Below, one piece after another: positions 36,185 through 49,500 of a DNA stretch of 64,000 nucleotides; the stretch's first letter is position 1; each line of letters begins with the position of its first letter. The stretch lies in contig NC_092568.1 of assembly GCF_037975245.1 (NCBI RefSeq), forward strand, positions 11,865,501 through 11,929,500, written 5' to 3'. Source of the stretch: Apostichopus japonicus. Taxonomy: Eukaryota > Echinodermata > Holothuroidea > Aspidochirotida > Stichopodidae. The notes beneath the pieces were generated by a model. The model was not told where the DNA came from. It saw only the letters and a program-made list of their open reading frames with translations, and searched no databases. The position numbers and the translations under genes are program-made.

Positions 36185-39100
36185 AACTAAGTATGGGGAA
36201 AGAGAACTATATATGTTTTCTTGGTTTGTAACGAACGTAAAAAGTTTGGATATTCAGTATCCACCAAGATAGCATCTAATTAGGACAGTGAAGGTAATTA
36301 ATAATATTATTGTTTACATTAAAGTTTGACTTATATAATATGTCATCTCTTTATTTATGTGCTGTTATTTAATGCTGCTGCCAGATAATAGTACCGCTTG
36401 GAACCACATCGTGACCGGGTTTGCGTTACTTTACCAAACAAACGTCATACACAAACATAACTGGATCTATCCACTAACAAGTAACGATTTGTCAACGGAT
36501 TGAATATATAGTTTTCTATTTTTCTCATTTAGAACCCATAAAAGGGGTCTTCTAATATAATCGTATATATTTTACTGCAAATAATAATGGATGCAAATGC
36601 GCCTCACATGCGCCTCACATACGTACCTCAAGTAGGAGGATATTAATGTCTTTTCGTCGTTATATAGTCATTAATTGAATGCTAGAAACGTGTAACCGAA
36701 AGCTGGTTAAAACGCTAAACGCTCAATGTTAATTATAGACTGCTCACATAGCGTAAACATCTTGTCGTACAGGTTACAGTAATATGAAAGCAAACTGCAC
36801 CACTTGAATGGCATTAATCTCTCTCTATTGTTATAAACTTGTTTCGAATAAGGAAGATGTGGTTCGTCAATGAGCATCGATAAAGTTCATTAGTGTGTTA
36901 CGTGTTGGACATAACGGGGACTACTTGGTATTCCATTAATGGCAGTTTTCTTCATCTGTTCATTGTTCATCAGAATGTAGTCCATTGACTTGTAAAACAA
37001 TTAGAATAATGAACAGGGAATCGGGTAACATTCTTCCGAGATCAAACTAGTTTTATCCTGAGACGTGTACAACGAACAGATAGACCGAAGAGTTGAAGAC
37101 ATCCCCGAAGATCATGTGTAGTATATGTTCCCTTCCGAGGGGAATGGTTATACAAACCTGACGATGATCACACAGTCACAGTCTCGATGCAAGGGGACTG
37201 GGGTTGAGAGCAGATCAGACGTTCGGTAGTTTGGTTTTCTTGCCCAGGTTCTTTCCTGGGTGACTTTTCTTAAAAAGGCATCCCCGGTAATCAATCACGG
37301 GAGAATGATCGGCAACTACATTTTGTTGTAACTCGATAACTCACTTAAATAATTAAATAATAAATAAGGTAGAATTTTAGTCTTGATATGTTATAATACA
37401 AAGAAAACAGACAACTTTGAGTCCAATAATGTTTCTGTAGCTATTCCATTATTTTTCAAGATATGTATCGTTAAATATACTTAATTTCTTGAATATTCGT
37501 TTAGGCTAACTTGATGGTGACGTCGGCTCCTCACTGCAGTTCTTATAGTTAATGTTAATCCGTTGTTTTTTAGGTCAACCAGAATATGTTCGTTAAACTT
37601 CATATAAGCAACAGAGTACCCTTGGATGGCATTCGACATCATTTTTCCTTAACAAATTAGTAATACATTATAAACATGTCATTTGAAACCATATCATCTT
37701 AATTTCTCCCATTGAGTTGTGTAGTGCAACGACGGAGGAACTAGTCTGATGGGCTGTGTAATTAACTAATTAAATGGTCCAGTCACTTTAACTAAACTCA
37801 ACTGTTTAAAGTGTCATTCAAAAGAACAAACAAAAAAATAAGTAAATGTGCTGTACAACCCTAGCTAGACCGAGAGCATTGGTTTTTAACGTTCTACGGC
37901 ATATCAAAGTTAATTTTGTTGCTGAAGTTATCAAAACACAATACGGGGTACCGTATTTGTTTTGTGTGAATCTCAAACAAAGTTCTTAAGAATCACTCAG
38001 TTTCCGAAACTACCTACTATCCGGTATGAGAATTTGCTACAACACTGTTGCTTATAATGGGACCATATTGAAACTGGTATACTTTGATTTTCTTGCAAAA
38101 GTGATATAGATTGAATTCTATATGTATTAAATATTTGGTCTCATAGCCTTGCCGGGCTTGTATGTCTCTAGTATTGCAACGAATATAATGCTTGTTTTGG
38201 TGTAGGTTGTGTAAATCTTTACCAACACATTTTTGTCAAACAATGAGTTTAATTAAGTTTCTGCAAACCCCTGTGAACCGCATGACTGTTTGAATGTTTT
38301 GCTTGGCTTACCAAAAATAACCCATTGCAATAAAATACATTCCACCTTCAGAGTGACAAGAAAAAAAAACGGCTTTTACGGAATTCGATGGCGCTAGTTT
38401 GAAACAGGGTGTTTTTGAATATAAAATAATTATATGGCGCTTAAAGGCATCCGTAGATTCACTTTTAGGAGAATAGCGCCTCATCGGGCCACGTATTCAG
38501 TGGACGGTGGCTGCAAGCATGCCGGTCGCAGAGATGTCACCACCTCTGGCCAAAGGCAAGGATTCACGCACGCCACCTAGTACGCTTCTGGTCGATTTGA
38601 CCGACCTTCTGCGCATCCTCCCGGGTTCTTTTGCGACAACAAGGGAGACATGGTACGGGATCCTAGGCCACAAAAAAGCACCATGCCACAGCCTGAGGTA
38701 TTATCGCCAGAGGCCTGTCTTGAACCCTAGCCACGATTTACACGACCGACGAGGAATGAGTCTTTCGTCACCCTCTTAACAGCATCGGCCACCACATCAG
38801 CTAGTAATTTATATGCTTGAATTAATATATCAAGACTTCAGCGTCGACTACTGAAATAGAAAAAGAAATTTTTAACGTGTATAACCAACCATCGATGGAG
38901 CCGAACTCAGTTGATCAGGTTACCAGTCCACTGCTCTACCCACTGAACCATTTGACGAGTTAACTTTCAACGAGCTTAAATTGGTGTTGTTGGTTGGATA
39001 CAATCTATTGGTAACAGTGAACGACACTGCCTTCAACGAAATCTCTATTCATCCTGTTTTACTCTCATTAGAACAACGGATCTGAATATCTTTATTAACA

Positions 39101-40786
39101 AGAAGCTCACGCTCCAGTGTTTTTGTTTACATTGCAGCATGAATGTCGCTTCCTTTCAAGACTTAAATGTACAATAGGCTTATGCCCGATATACCGATGA
39201 CTTCGAAGCAAGCAGTAAAAGAAAAACGGATTCCGTGAAATCTTCTTATTCACAAAAGGTTGCTTAAGATTATGCTCGCAAGATAGTTCTTGCTGTAAGT
39301 TGTCTCCCCTTTACAACTATATTTTATGCAGACGATCATGAACTTGGATTAAGCCTGAAATTTCAACAAACAAAACCTATTCACATTTCAAGACCTTCTT
39401 GAATGAGGAAGGGACAATACTTATTAAGTCAAACACGTTAACTACATGTGACTAATCTTATTTAGGGATCTGAATGTCTGGAAATAGCACAGTAATTCGA
39501 GTTTATGCAAGTAGATTTGGGAAACACGGGGATCGGGAATTCGTCAACTTACAAGACTTTGTTTAGTCCGCAAGTGACTAGATGTGTTTATTAATCCTCT
39601 GAAACTGCGGTATTTGCGTGTATAGCACCCCCCCCCCCACCACATACGAAGTGTTTATTTAGTTTAATACAAAATGTTAGAACCATCTTTATAAATATCA
39701 CATTTTGATCTATTATCAGCCAATGTTGTTTACAATTGTTGCATTTTGAAAGACTGAATGGTAATGAGGAAGGGACGGTGGCGAGGACGGGGTTTGGATG
39801 TTTTAATAGCTCTTATATGTGCAATACAAGTCAACACCCTGACATGGTCGACTCTATCAGCAGCTAAAATCTCTATAAAGCATAAGTTATAGGAGGCAAT
39901 AGCATCCCTTTCAAGGTCGTAGCTACTCACCCTTCACCGCCGCCCCTCCTTCTCATTTCATTTGCCGATACGTTATACTGAAGCATGAAAATTGTATCTA
40001 AGATCAGATGTCTATAACAAAGAAATAAACGAACGGAATGAAAATTAAGTTTCCTCCTCCTATTGTTTTGAAAAGAGGTATTTGCGTCACCTCTCATAGA
40101 GTGTGGGTTTGAAATAATTGACATCATTCATCCAGAACTCTGCTATAATTTATTATTTGTCTTTCATCCAGAACTCTGTTTTACTGTGTTTAACAAAAGA
40201 TGTTGTATCATTGAAAAAGGCGTAACATGACAAAAATCAGGTATAAGCATGAAAGGTATAGACGTAGCTCCGTAAATTGGATAACCTTATGTACGTAACC
40301 ATGGTATCGTCTTGTATTAGGATCTGATATCTCTGATATTGCCATTGAGTAACAAGCAAATGTGTCACGCTCAATTCATACGGTTTGAGGCAAATATATC
40401 TTATCATCAAAAACATGCAAAATTGGGTGGGACCATTATATTTAATTAGACTATGGGCCAACGGAGACCCCCTACCTAACTTTAACTTCATCACCTGACC
40501 CAAATTTATTCATGCAACAAATTTAATCTTGAAAAAAAAGAACATCATGCTACAAAGTATTGTAAGTGTTGTTAAGTGTCAAAAGGAAGTAAGAACCAAT
40601 GAGAACATGTGAACTATAGAAACATTCTTTGTATTCCGTTTCAAGTCATGTTGGAGGATTAGAGATTACGTTCATCCTCAGAACTAACCGCCAATGGAAG
40701 GAAAGCTAAAAGGGAAAGCATTCTTATAAGAAATTCCCTCTGAAAAAATACACTTTATACAATTATAACAGAGCTATATGCTGCCA
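36185..40786. other. Unit 3 spacer, left part
   Basis: Nearly identical to the unit 2 spacer. Holds the third SINE candidate (about 38475-38800, minus), a tRNA-like relic near 38893-38958 and a poly-C tract near 39627-39638. No additional gene is seen. Confidence 0.5.
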
Positions 40787-40794
40787 GTGGCGTC

Positions 40795-42541
40795 ACCAGA
40801 CTTTTCAGTCTGGGGGGCACAGGGGGGGCACCAGCATTTGATGGGGGGCACTTAGGTGGATACGGATCGCCGTCCTGAGGGAGGGGTCTAAGGGAAGGGG
40901 GTGCTCCCTCCAGGCGCGGCGGAACGGGAAAATTATTGGGGGGGCTAATGTGTAGAGACTATCAGAGCCTAATATATAAGGCTCTGGAGACTATCTAAGC
41001 GGAGCGCCACCATCAGTTGGCGCGGAGCGTACAAGAAAATTTTGGGTTTTTCAAACCCCCAGATGGCCGGAAAACGGCACTTCCCGAGTGTTTTATGCTG
41101 CGAATACCTAGCCCTAAAATATGGGTCTCAAGCCTGAAATTTCTCAGATTGCACGTAAAAGTCTGTAAAAACATTGTAATTTGTATATTCGATGGTGTTT
41201 TAAGAGAGTAGCTATTACTCGTAGTGTACTCGCAAAGACGTTTTTGAGTGTAGTAAGGGGATGTTGGAGAACTGGCTGAAATGAAGCAAGTCATTGGCCT
41301 AAGACGAAGTTGTGTTGCGCTTACCGGTACTCACACTCACTGCTTCCACTTTTCACGGGGCGTGAAGACGCGGTTGGGGTGACAATGTGGTCTATAGCCA
41401 GGGGACGGGCCGAGGGTCCCCCCCAGCATTTACTAAAATTATTACACCTATATAGTATACGTGTGCATCGGACAGATCGACAAGTATGCATTGAAAAATG
41501 GGCAGATGCACGTTTCGGAGCCTTGGTAAATATTGGGGGGGGCTTATCATGCATTTGCCCCCTCAAATTTTTCATTGAGGGGGTGAGCCCCAAAGCCCCC
41601 CCCCCCCGGTTCCGCCGCCACTGCCCCCTCCCCTTTGGAAAATTTTCGCATACGGAGGATGGGCTAGATGCAAAATGCTGCCACATTTGATGCTAAATTC
41701 GATCTGAAGATATCTCCAGAAATTGCTATTTTTGAGGTAATGATTTTAACAAGGCCCAGAATTTTGCAGAGGATATGAACTACATGCTGTCGATATTATG
41801 TCTAACCCTATATCAATAAAACCTACATTTGTTGAATTAATGTGTGCATGACCCCCGACTCCTTTCTTGTCCTTCTCGTTTTCGCCCATTATCTATTAAG
41901 ATGTAACAGGTTCCAGCATCGTTATTGGCTCCTATCAGGGATCTCACCATGCAATCCAAAGTTTGATCACACATCGAGTATGGCTCAGTATGCAGGTGTG
42001 AACATTCGCCATTTGTTCCTACAAGCATCTGACCTCAAATGACCTCTGCACCCCCTACACAACAGGGTTAATATTTTGGTCCACAAATATAGGCAAGTAT
42101 GGTGCCTGCGGACCCTCACATTCTCACATTTCGTCAGCTCCTAACCTGTCAACCTCAGACCAAGGCAACATATTGCAGTACCCTCCCTTCTCACAGTCAT
42201 GTAGCTCGCGAAGCGAACGTGTATATCTGCTGGTATGGCGTGAGCACTGACACATTCAATGTAAATATCGACACCTGTTGTGATGGCGCGGGTTAAGACT
42301 TCGATACCCGACGTTCAAGGATAAACTTGTTAATTTTTTCGCAGCTCATTTGAAGAAAATACGAATTACTGTGCTTCTTTGTCCTTATGAAAAACCAACT
42401 CAGATGATGGGAGTTGAATATAACAAAATATATATATATTTTTTTACCAACCCAAATCTCAGATGGGGGGCACTCGGGGGGCACTAGGTTTTCCAGGGGG
42501 GCACGTGCCCCCCCCTGCCCCCCCCCTTGGAGACGCCACTG
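40795..42541. mobile_element. hAT-like DNA transposon, 1747 bp, composite
   Basis: Ends read CAGTGGCGTCACC on the left and GGAGACGCCACTG on the right, inverted repeats with one mismatch over 13 bp. They are flanked by a perfect 8-bp duplication tatgctgc (40787-40794 and 42542-42549). Units 1 (9507-9514) and 2 (25500-25507) hold the unoccupied site. The subterminal regions are rich in G or C runs. The interior has only short frames (for example 41310-41690 plus) without transposase features, so it is non-autonomous. A second pair of inverted ends inside it suggests nesting. Confidence 0.85.
40911..41623. mobile_element. Putative nested hAT-like element
   Basis: Inside the 1747-bp insertion a second inverted-end pair occurs: CAGGCGCGGCGGAAC at the left and GTTCCGCCGCCACTG at the right. 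Part of its left half (40990-41043) matches, inverted, the right half of the 394-bp element in unit 1, so the two belong to related families. Flanking 8-mers are only near matches (gctccctc and gccccctc, the latter overlapping the last base), so nested insertion is likely but not proven; it could also be a recombined or captured segment. Confidence 0.5.
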
Positions 42542-42549
42542 TATGCTGC

Positions 42550-43587
42550 TATGTCCTTTCTATGGATTTAAAACTAACGACATTAGACATTAGAAAAGGG
42601 AATGATACAACCTTGGCACACATGTTTTCAATCTTTCAATCACATGAACTACGATTGGCAGAGGTCAGGCGAAGTTTCCCTCCTAACTAGTAGGGGATTC
42701 TCCCTAGCAGGGTATTCTCCCTGCTTGCCTGCTGGATGTCCCTGCTCCCATTTTGCGTATGAGTGAGAGGATATAATTCTGTCTACAAGATCGATGAGTG
42801 GCTATATGCACATGCTTTCATGTGCGGTAATGAGCTGTGCTTTACTATGCCAAACTCACTACCTTTGTTCTTTTGATTTCGTCTTTAATTTTTGATTGAA
42901 TTTGCCTATAACACTTTGTTATATTTATTTATTGTTATTAAAAATTTTAGATGGAGCGGGAGGAGGGATCGGGCCAGAAAGAGATGACGGAGGAGGTGTA
43001 TGGGTAGAGACGTGTCCCGTGGTATTCATCTACTGTTCACGCAAAGGTCCAGGGAAATACCCCAAATGTCATTCACTTCTTGCGATGAAAAATGACAATA
43101 TGAAATTGAAGTAACAGAACAACTTGTGTGGTTCCTTTTTAAACTTGAACACAAAATAAAGTTTAGTCATTAATGAATGTTATGGGAGAATGTTGTCGTA
43201 TTCACACAGGGAAGATTACTTGTGATTATATATGTATGTGTTTAATATGCCTAGATTCCACCCTTATCACAAAACACACAACGTAATAGAAAGAAGCGAA
43301 AGGAACGAGTTACGGATACAAACGATATATTTGACGATTACAACGAAACAAACACATCGCGAAACAAAGCATAGCTGAATATATCAATATGAGTGATAGG
43401 AAGCTGATGACGTCATGGTTACCAAGGTATCACATCCGGCCAGTGATCTGATGTAGTATGGACGGACACAGATCAAGCTTATTCGGCATCCAATCAGTGT
43501 ATATGAGACTTTATACCGTTACTCAACACCACCCGACCCTTCACGTATCCGAGTCTCACCCCACCCCTACCCCGGGGGTAAATGTCA
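42550..43587. other. Unit 3 spacer, right part, with gene 3 3' flank
   Basis: Continues the unit 2-like spacer after the transposon. It should contain the 3' UTR of gene copy 3 and the AATAAATAAA-like string near 42926-42935 on the minus strand. Confidence 0.5.
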
Positions 43588-46500
43588 TCAGCACTGCAGG
43601 TAAAGGTGACGATCATCTGTTATTAAATGAAGAAAAGAAGAATGACACCTCAAAAATAAATTGGGCAGAAGAAGTTCGTGTAACTATAAGGTCCATGAAT
43701 AGTTCGGGTTATTAATTATACTAGTTTGGAAAGCTGTCTTTGCAAATGACGAAAAGTAACGAAAAAAACCAAACTGTTAGGAAACTGCTTAAACACTAAA
43801 GAACATGTGTAAGAAAATGTGGCAAAGTAAAAGGCCCCGACGTTTCGATCCTAGCGAAAATCCACTAACATTGCAGCGAGAGGTATACAGTTTATATACA
43901 TGTTCTATAAAATGCACTCTTACGTATACCGCACAGTATTGTGAACGTGTGATGTATTCCATTCAGTGATGAAATGTCACTTTATTGATATTTACTAATT
44001 TTAATTATCTAATAATGTATATTGATAATGTAAACATGTATCATACCATTAGTGAACACGTCGTCTCCTTTCCCTGCCGGGTAGGTTTGTTTGATGAAGA
44101 AAAAACCGTCTGTTGGTAAATAAGAGGATCGTCAATGTCAATATTAAAGTGGCTGTGAAAACGTAATCTCAGAAAAGTCAAAGGTCAATATGACTAGTTA
44201 AAATCTTTATTCGTTTAAGAGACATTGTTTCTGATGTTATTGGTAACTTTACTACAAAATATTTTATGGATAAAGAAAACAATTTAAAATCAGAGGCTTT
44301 CCCGAGTGGGGGTGGCGCTTTTCTCTATAGTCAGTGGGAGAGGAAGAGAAAACTACCACTCCTCTGGGCTCACTGACGTCCTGAGGCGTAGAACCAGGGG
44401 TATGGGGTGAATGGGCCGTTTTTCAGACTCACTCAGAAATTCAAAAGTATTTATAAGCCCAAAACTTGCGTTAGATCGAATTATAGACATAATTTCTAGT
44501 CTAAATATACCCCAGAATACATCATTTATTTTGATGTCTGCACATTTTATGCTTATTCGTGAGTCGGCTTAAAAGACCACAGTGCCACACCCCTTCCTAT
44601 ATAAGAACCCTTGATCCGCCTCTGTACATTCTACGGTCATGCCCCTACGTAAATCAGTCTGGGCAAATTTAGCAATTAATTCCCCCCCCCCCCCCCACAT
44701 CTTTAAAATCCTGTGCACGTCTGCTGATGTAGCTCAAGAAATAGCCATGGTAAACGTGTGTAAAATAATGCTATATGTTAAGTCCAGTCATTGGTGAAAC
44801 CGTTGTTACAGCATAACGTACTTATTTTAAATAAATGGAATCTTTTGAAGTAAATATACAAACCTGATTGTCGTAGGTCTATCTCCTCAGCCTGGTATTC
44901 GTAACTTCCATCTGTAAAATAAATACACAATTTGATAATTATTGCAAAGGACAGGCTGTTACCCCGAGTTGCGCCATACATATGAAATCAAAAGGCGAAA
45001 TTAAAGGCGCATGGGTATACTTCTCATAGATAAATGTAAGAAAATACTTCCAAGTATGATTGTATATAATTTTCTTATATACTCATATCTCGACGCTCGA
45101 TAACATATACTTCGTAGGGAATTTTAATATTTCGATCGAACGACTTAAGAAATCCAATTTTCGTGGATGTGTCTGTCAATATTTGTTACATTCATTTTTG
45201 TGTGTAATATTGATAAAAATGTTATGAATGTCTATACTATACATATCGCTCAATTGAGATGAGTAAATTATTACCATTCGTAGTCGTCTCCAACAAACTG
45301 TGGCTGTAGTAAGTATCATCTATGAACAAGAAAATACAAAATAAATTTATTTGTCTTCAATCGGCCTATTACGAAGAACAAAGGAAACATGTGAGATATT
45401 TATACAATATTTAAATTGTCAGGACTTGGCATTTAGAAAGTTTCTGCCTGCCCCTCCCCTAGAAAGGCATTGCCCCCCTCGAAACTATACAATGAATGAC
45501 TATAGGCTTGCATTAGAATTTTTTCTCGCTTTTTAGATGAATCTTTTAATGGTAATAGAGATACAAACTCCTACAGAATAGTACCGTTGACGTACATTTG
45601 CATAATCGATTCATAATTACCTGTGCGGGTCGATTGGTTTGATGACGTCACGACACTGGATGAAACTCCATCTATATATAAGACAAGGATATGGTATTAG
45701 AAGGGCACTTCTAAAAGCAAATGACCAAAGCAACACCAACAACGTATAATATAGCCTACTGTGATATCCCCTTGACCATGATGGGATATATATATATTTA
45801 TGAATATTTAGAGATTCACGATCCTCGGAGTAACAGCATTTTTCGATCTTTATTAATTATGATATGAATATTTACTGTAATATATCACTCAATGACTGAA
45901 TCAATATTAGTTCTGATAAAAATCACTCACCAGTTGAGATTCGCTGATCTTGATATTCTGTAGTTGTGACGTCATCATCTGGAAGTAAATACAAAAAGGT
46001 TTAGAAGTAATTATAATATTTTGATACCTAAAGCCTCGGGACACAATCTTTAATACAAAATGTTTGTTACATCAAGTAATTTACATTTTTTTCATTTACT
46101 GTACTTGATACAGTAGTTACATAACAATATAAAATAATAGAAACAAGAGTGTGAAAGGTTAATTGTTTTTCTTGACATTTGAAGCAAAATAAGACTATAT
46201 TTTCGTCAATATTAGTTTACATAAAGATAGCTTAGACATTAAGGTTTACGGTTTTTACTAAACCATACCTGATACAGTTTCCTCCGAGCCACTCTGAGTT
46301 TGAGTCTGACATGATGCCCCGTCTGAGGGTAAAAAGATTTAAATCAAGTTCACTACAAAACTGCAATTTGTAAAACCTCTTTATTGTCATCCGGTTCATG
46401 TGTTCGTATATTTACTCTTTACAGGAAAACTGTTTATAGTACATATAGTGCATATATTTTCGGTCAGTGTAGCAAATTTAGTCCCAAACTATGGTAATAT

Positions 46501-49500
46501 AACAACATAAAGAACAAAGAAAGATGAAATAAGTTCAATATACGAGTTTCGAAGTCAAACTCGATTATTTATCTTTTGAAGTATTTTAAGAAGAGCAGAT
46601 CGCGTTATGTTAAAATTCATTTCATTCATATTTTATATAAATAAATCCAACTCACCACTAACACTGGTCTGCAAACTGAATTGTTTGTTTGTTGTTGTTT
46701 TCTTTCCAGCTAAAAAAAAAGAAGGGAAACAAATTATAATTTTGTAAATTATACTGTGTGGCGTTCCATAAACAATAACAGCTAACAATGATAAATTGAC
46801 AAGAGGAAGGTTATATATGTATTCACGACATTATCAAAGGTATGGATTTCTTTCTATCGCTGTTCGATCGTATAACAATGCATGTATATCAATGACAGAG
46901 GTATATAGCTACTTACCTACTACAGTGTTATCAGTTATGTGGCTTAGCTCTTCCTTGCCAATCCCAAAAACTGTGAACGAGGAGAGTAATTTACTACAAA
47001 TTATGGATTACTTAATAATTACAAATGTAACTGTATCGATATTATACTAAAGCAGTGTGCGTTAAAACTTCCACGATTATGTTTTGAACAGTTAATGAAG
47101 AGTAGGGTTGGTGGACTGGTGGAAAGATGATCATTATTATGTTGATGAGAAGCTAATTATGTCTTATGAATGTTTCAAATAATAAACTAATTAGTTATTG
47201 GGTAAAATAATAAATGATATTAAAATAATGGACAAAATGTTCCTCACCAGAGTAATCACACTGTTGAATGTCCTGTGTATGGGTGATAGTTTGTCCGTCT
47301 GTAAACACAGAATATAATGTAACATCATAATGTGACAGACTAAGGCAAAACAAAGGTATTATAAATTAATACTTAATATATAAGATAATTTGTCATCTTA
47401 TATTCATAGTTCCTTATCATTTATTATTATTATATATTTGAAATTACAAACCTTCGGTTTGAGTTGTTATCTTATTCGCCTTCAGTTGGTATGAAGACAC
47501 CCCATCTGTCAGAGAAAGGAAAGAGGAATCCATTAATATCGCTGAAACAATATACTTACAGTGTTGATGACTTTAAGGCTATATGTCTACTTGTTGTAAT
47601 TAGTCAAGGAGTCGTAATAGCTCCATGAATTAATCCTTCTCACATCAAAGTTTATCCCTTCTATACCTCCAGATGTTACAGTATATATTGAGCATAAGGT
47701 AGCCCCCCCCCCCCCTCCTCCCCAAATGGATCTCCAAAGAGATGGAAACACCTTTACAAGGACATGTGACACAATATGACGGTACTTACCAGTCCAATAG
47801 TACATGTATTTGGTAGCTGTCTTGGTACCGGTTGGATCTGAAAGAAATATGAAGAAGCAGTTTGAAGTAAGAATTTAAAATTATTGGTTAGAATTTAAAA
47901 CAAAAATCAATCAAAACTCCTTGATGTAAACAAACAATCTATTTTTCTCACCTGTTAGAGTTTCCTCGGTGTTTTGGATCTGATCAGGGCCTACAAAGAG
48001 TGACAAATTATGTTATATTTGAAAGACTTTTATTACATAAATCTACGGTTTATTACCTTGAGTAAAAATTATAGAAAGAAATGAAAGATTACTATTTCAA
48101 TTTTTCAAATCAATTGAGTATTAACTTTTCTTGCGCACACTTTTTACAATTTCACTCAATACTCACCAGTTGAACTTTTGAAAGTATACTGGTAGAAAGT
48201 CAGGGTGTAACCTGAAAAGCGAAAAAATATGACTTTTCTCGTCAAAATATGATAATTACAAGTAACTATTTGGCACGGGACTGCAGAGACTTCCCCAAGT
48301 GACCGACCCCCACCCCCTCCCATGTGTTGAAAAAGAAGATATACCTAAATGCTTTAATATAATGTAACCGTATATTATAGCCTACCGACTACAGTGAGTG
48401 TTACTTTACCTTCACATCTCGTTGTTGTGGTCTGTTGAGTGTGTTGGCCCTGAATATCTGCAGCGTGAATAAAACTGGCTAAAGTTTTTATAAACTTAAA
48501 AAACATTTGTTTTGACAATGATAGTTTGTATTTCTTCCCTTTTTTCTTAGGTTTTTCTCAGTGGTGATGTACTGTGAACAAAGAAGTTTCTCTCACAAGT
48601 TCGGATGCAATGCAGTACTGACTAAAAGCTTACCGTTTATAATATACAAAAGTCACGAAAATTATGAAATACTGAGTGGAAATAAAATGTATCTTACCAG
48701 ACCAGGTAGAGGTAGTATCATCTTGTTGATGCACCTCGAAGGCAGTAGGGGTCTTGTACTGCTCGACTACAAAAAATTCAAACATTCAAGAAAATATTTT
48801 TAGGCTTAGTTTAGGGCTTAATCAGATAAGAAAGTGCCGCTAATAATATGTAAGGGGATAAAGGATTGGGGGGGGGGGCGGATAATGTCGCTACTCCTTC
48901 TTATATCAGAGAAACTTTTTTTTCGATATGTTACTAAATAAGACTCGTTTTTTAGTGTCATATTTGTAATTTCATTAAATGGAAGTATATGTGATATGAA
49001 CAGTTGGGACACTTGAAGACCAAGAAATTTTAGTCACAGTGAAAGTGCTTCAACATTCAGTCGGAAGGGAAGTGTAGAGGGGAAAGGGAGTGACTGAAAG
49101 AGAAGAAGAGCATGTCAGTGAAATGTGTGGAGAGGAGGTAAGGAAAGGTAAGAAAGAGCGTTGGATGAGGGGCTTGGGGTATAGAGAAGGTCTGCATCTA
49201 ATACAAAGACCCAGTAGTTAATTAGAATTCTATCAAATTTAGTAAAAAAAATAACACATTCAATGAGATCTTGCTTTAAAACAATCAAACTCACTTCGAG
49301 GTAAAGAAATGATCCCAAAGTCACAGGAATTTGGAATAAAATAGATTCTCGCAGGATCTGAAAGTATAAAGATTAAAATCAGTTTAACTGGTCGAACACG
49401 GTTAGCATGTTTAATGAATAGTCTGATCTGTCTTACATGCGATAATACTGATATATGTAAGCTTAACTTACCGTTCTTGTGATCGAGAGGAATACTTGAA

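Larger units (their letters stand above)
21072..36368. repeat. Tandem unit 2
   Basis: Second copy of the direct repeat. Its gene half is close to unit 1 (type A, with the 27-bp minisatellite). Its spacer is closest to unit 3; the two share a deletion at about 25765 that joins the ctatatgc and acatgctttcatgtgcgg strings. It is the cleanest reference copy because it carries no recognisable recent transposon insertion. Confidence 0.9.

Noticed and set aside
41310-41690. Overlapping ORFs of 126 and 121 codons in the 1747-bp insertion
   Set aside because: Low-complexity, C/G-run translation with no transposase motifs; arises from subterminal repeats of the nested element.
26700-43800. Assembly duplication of one locus rather than a real array
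   Set aside because: Units carry private transposon insertions with target duplications, private deletions and many substitutions, which a simple assembly artefact would not create; long reads would settle it.
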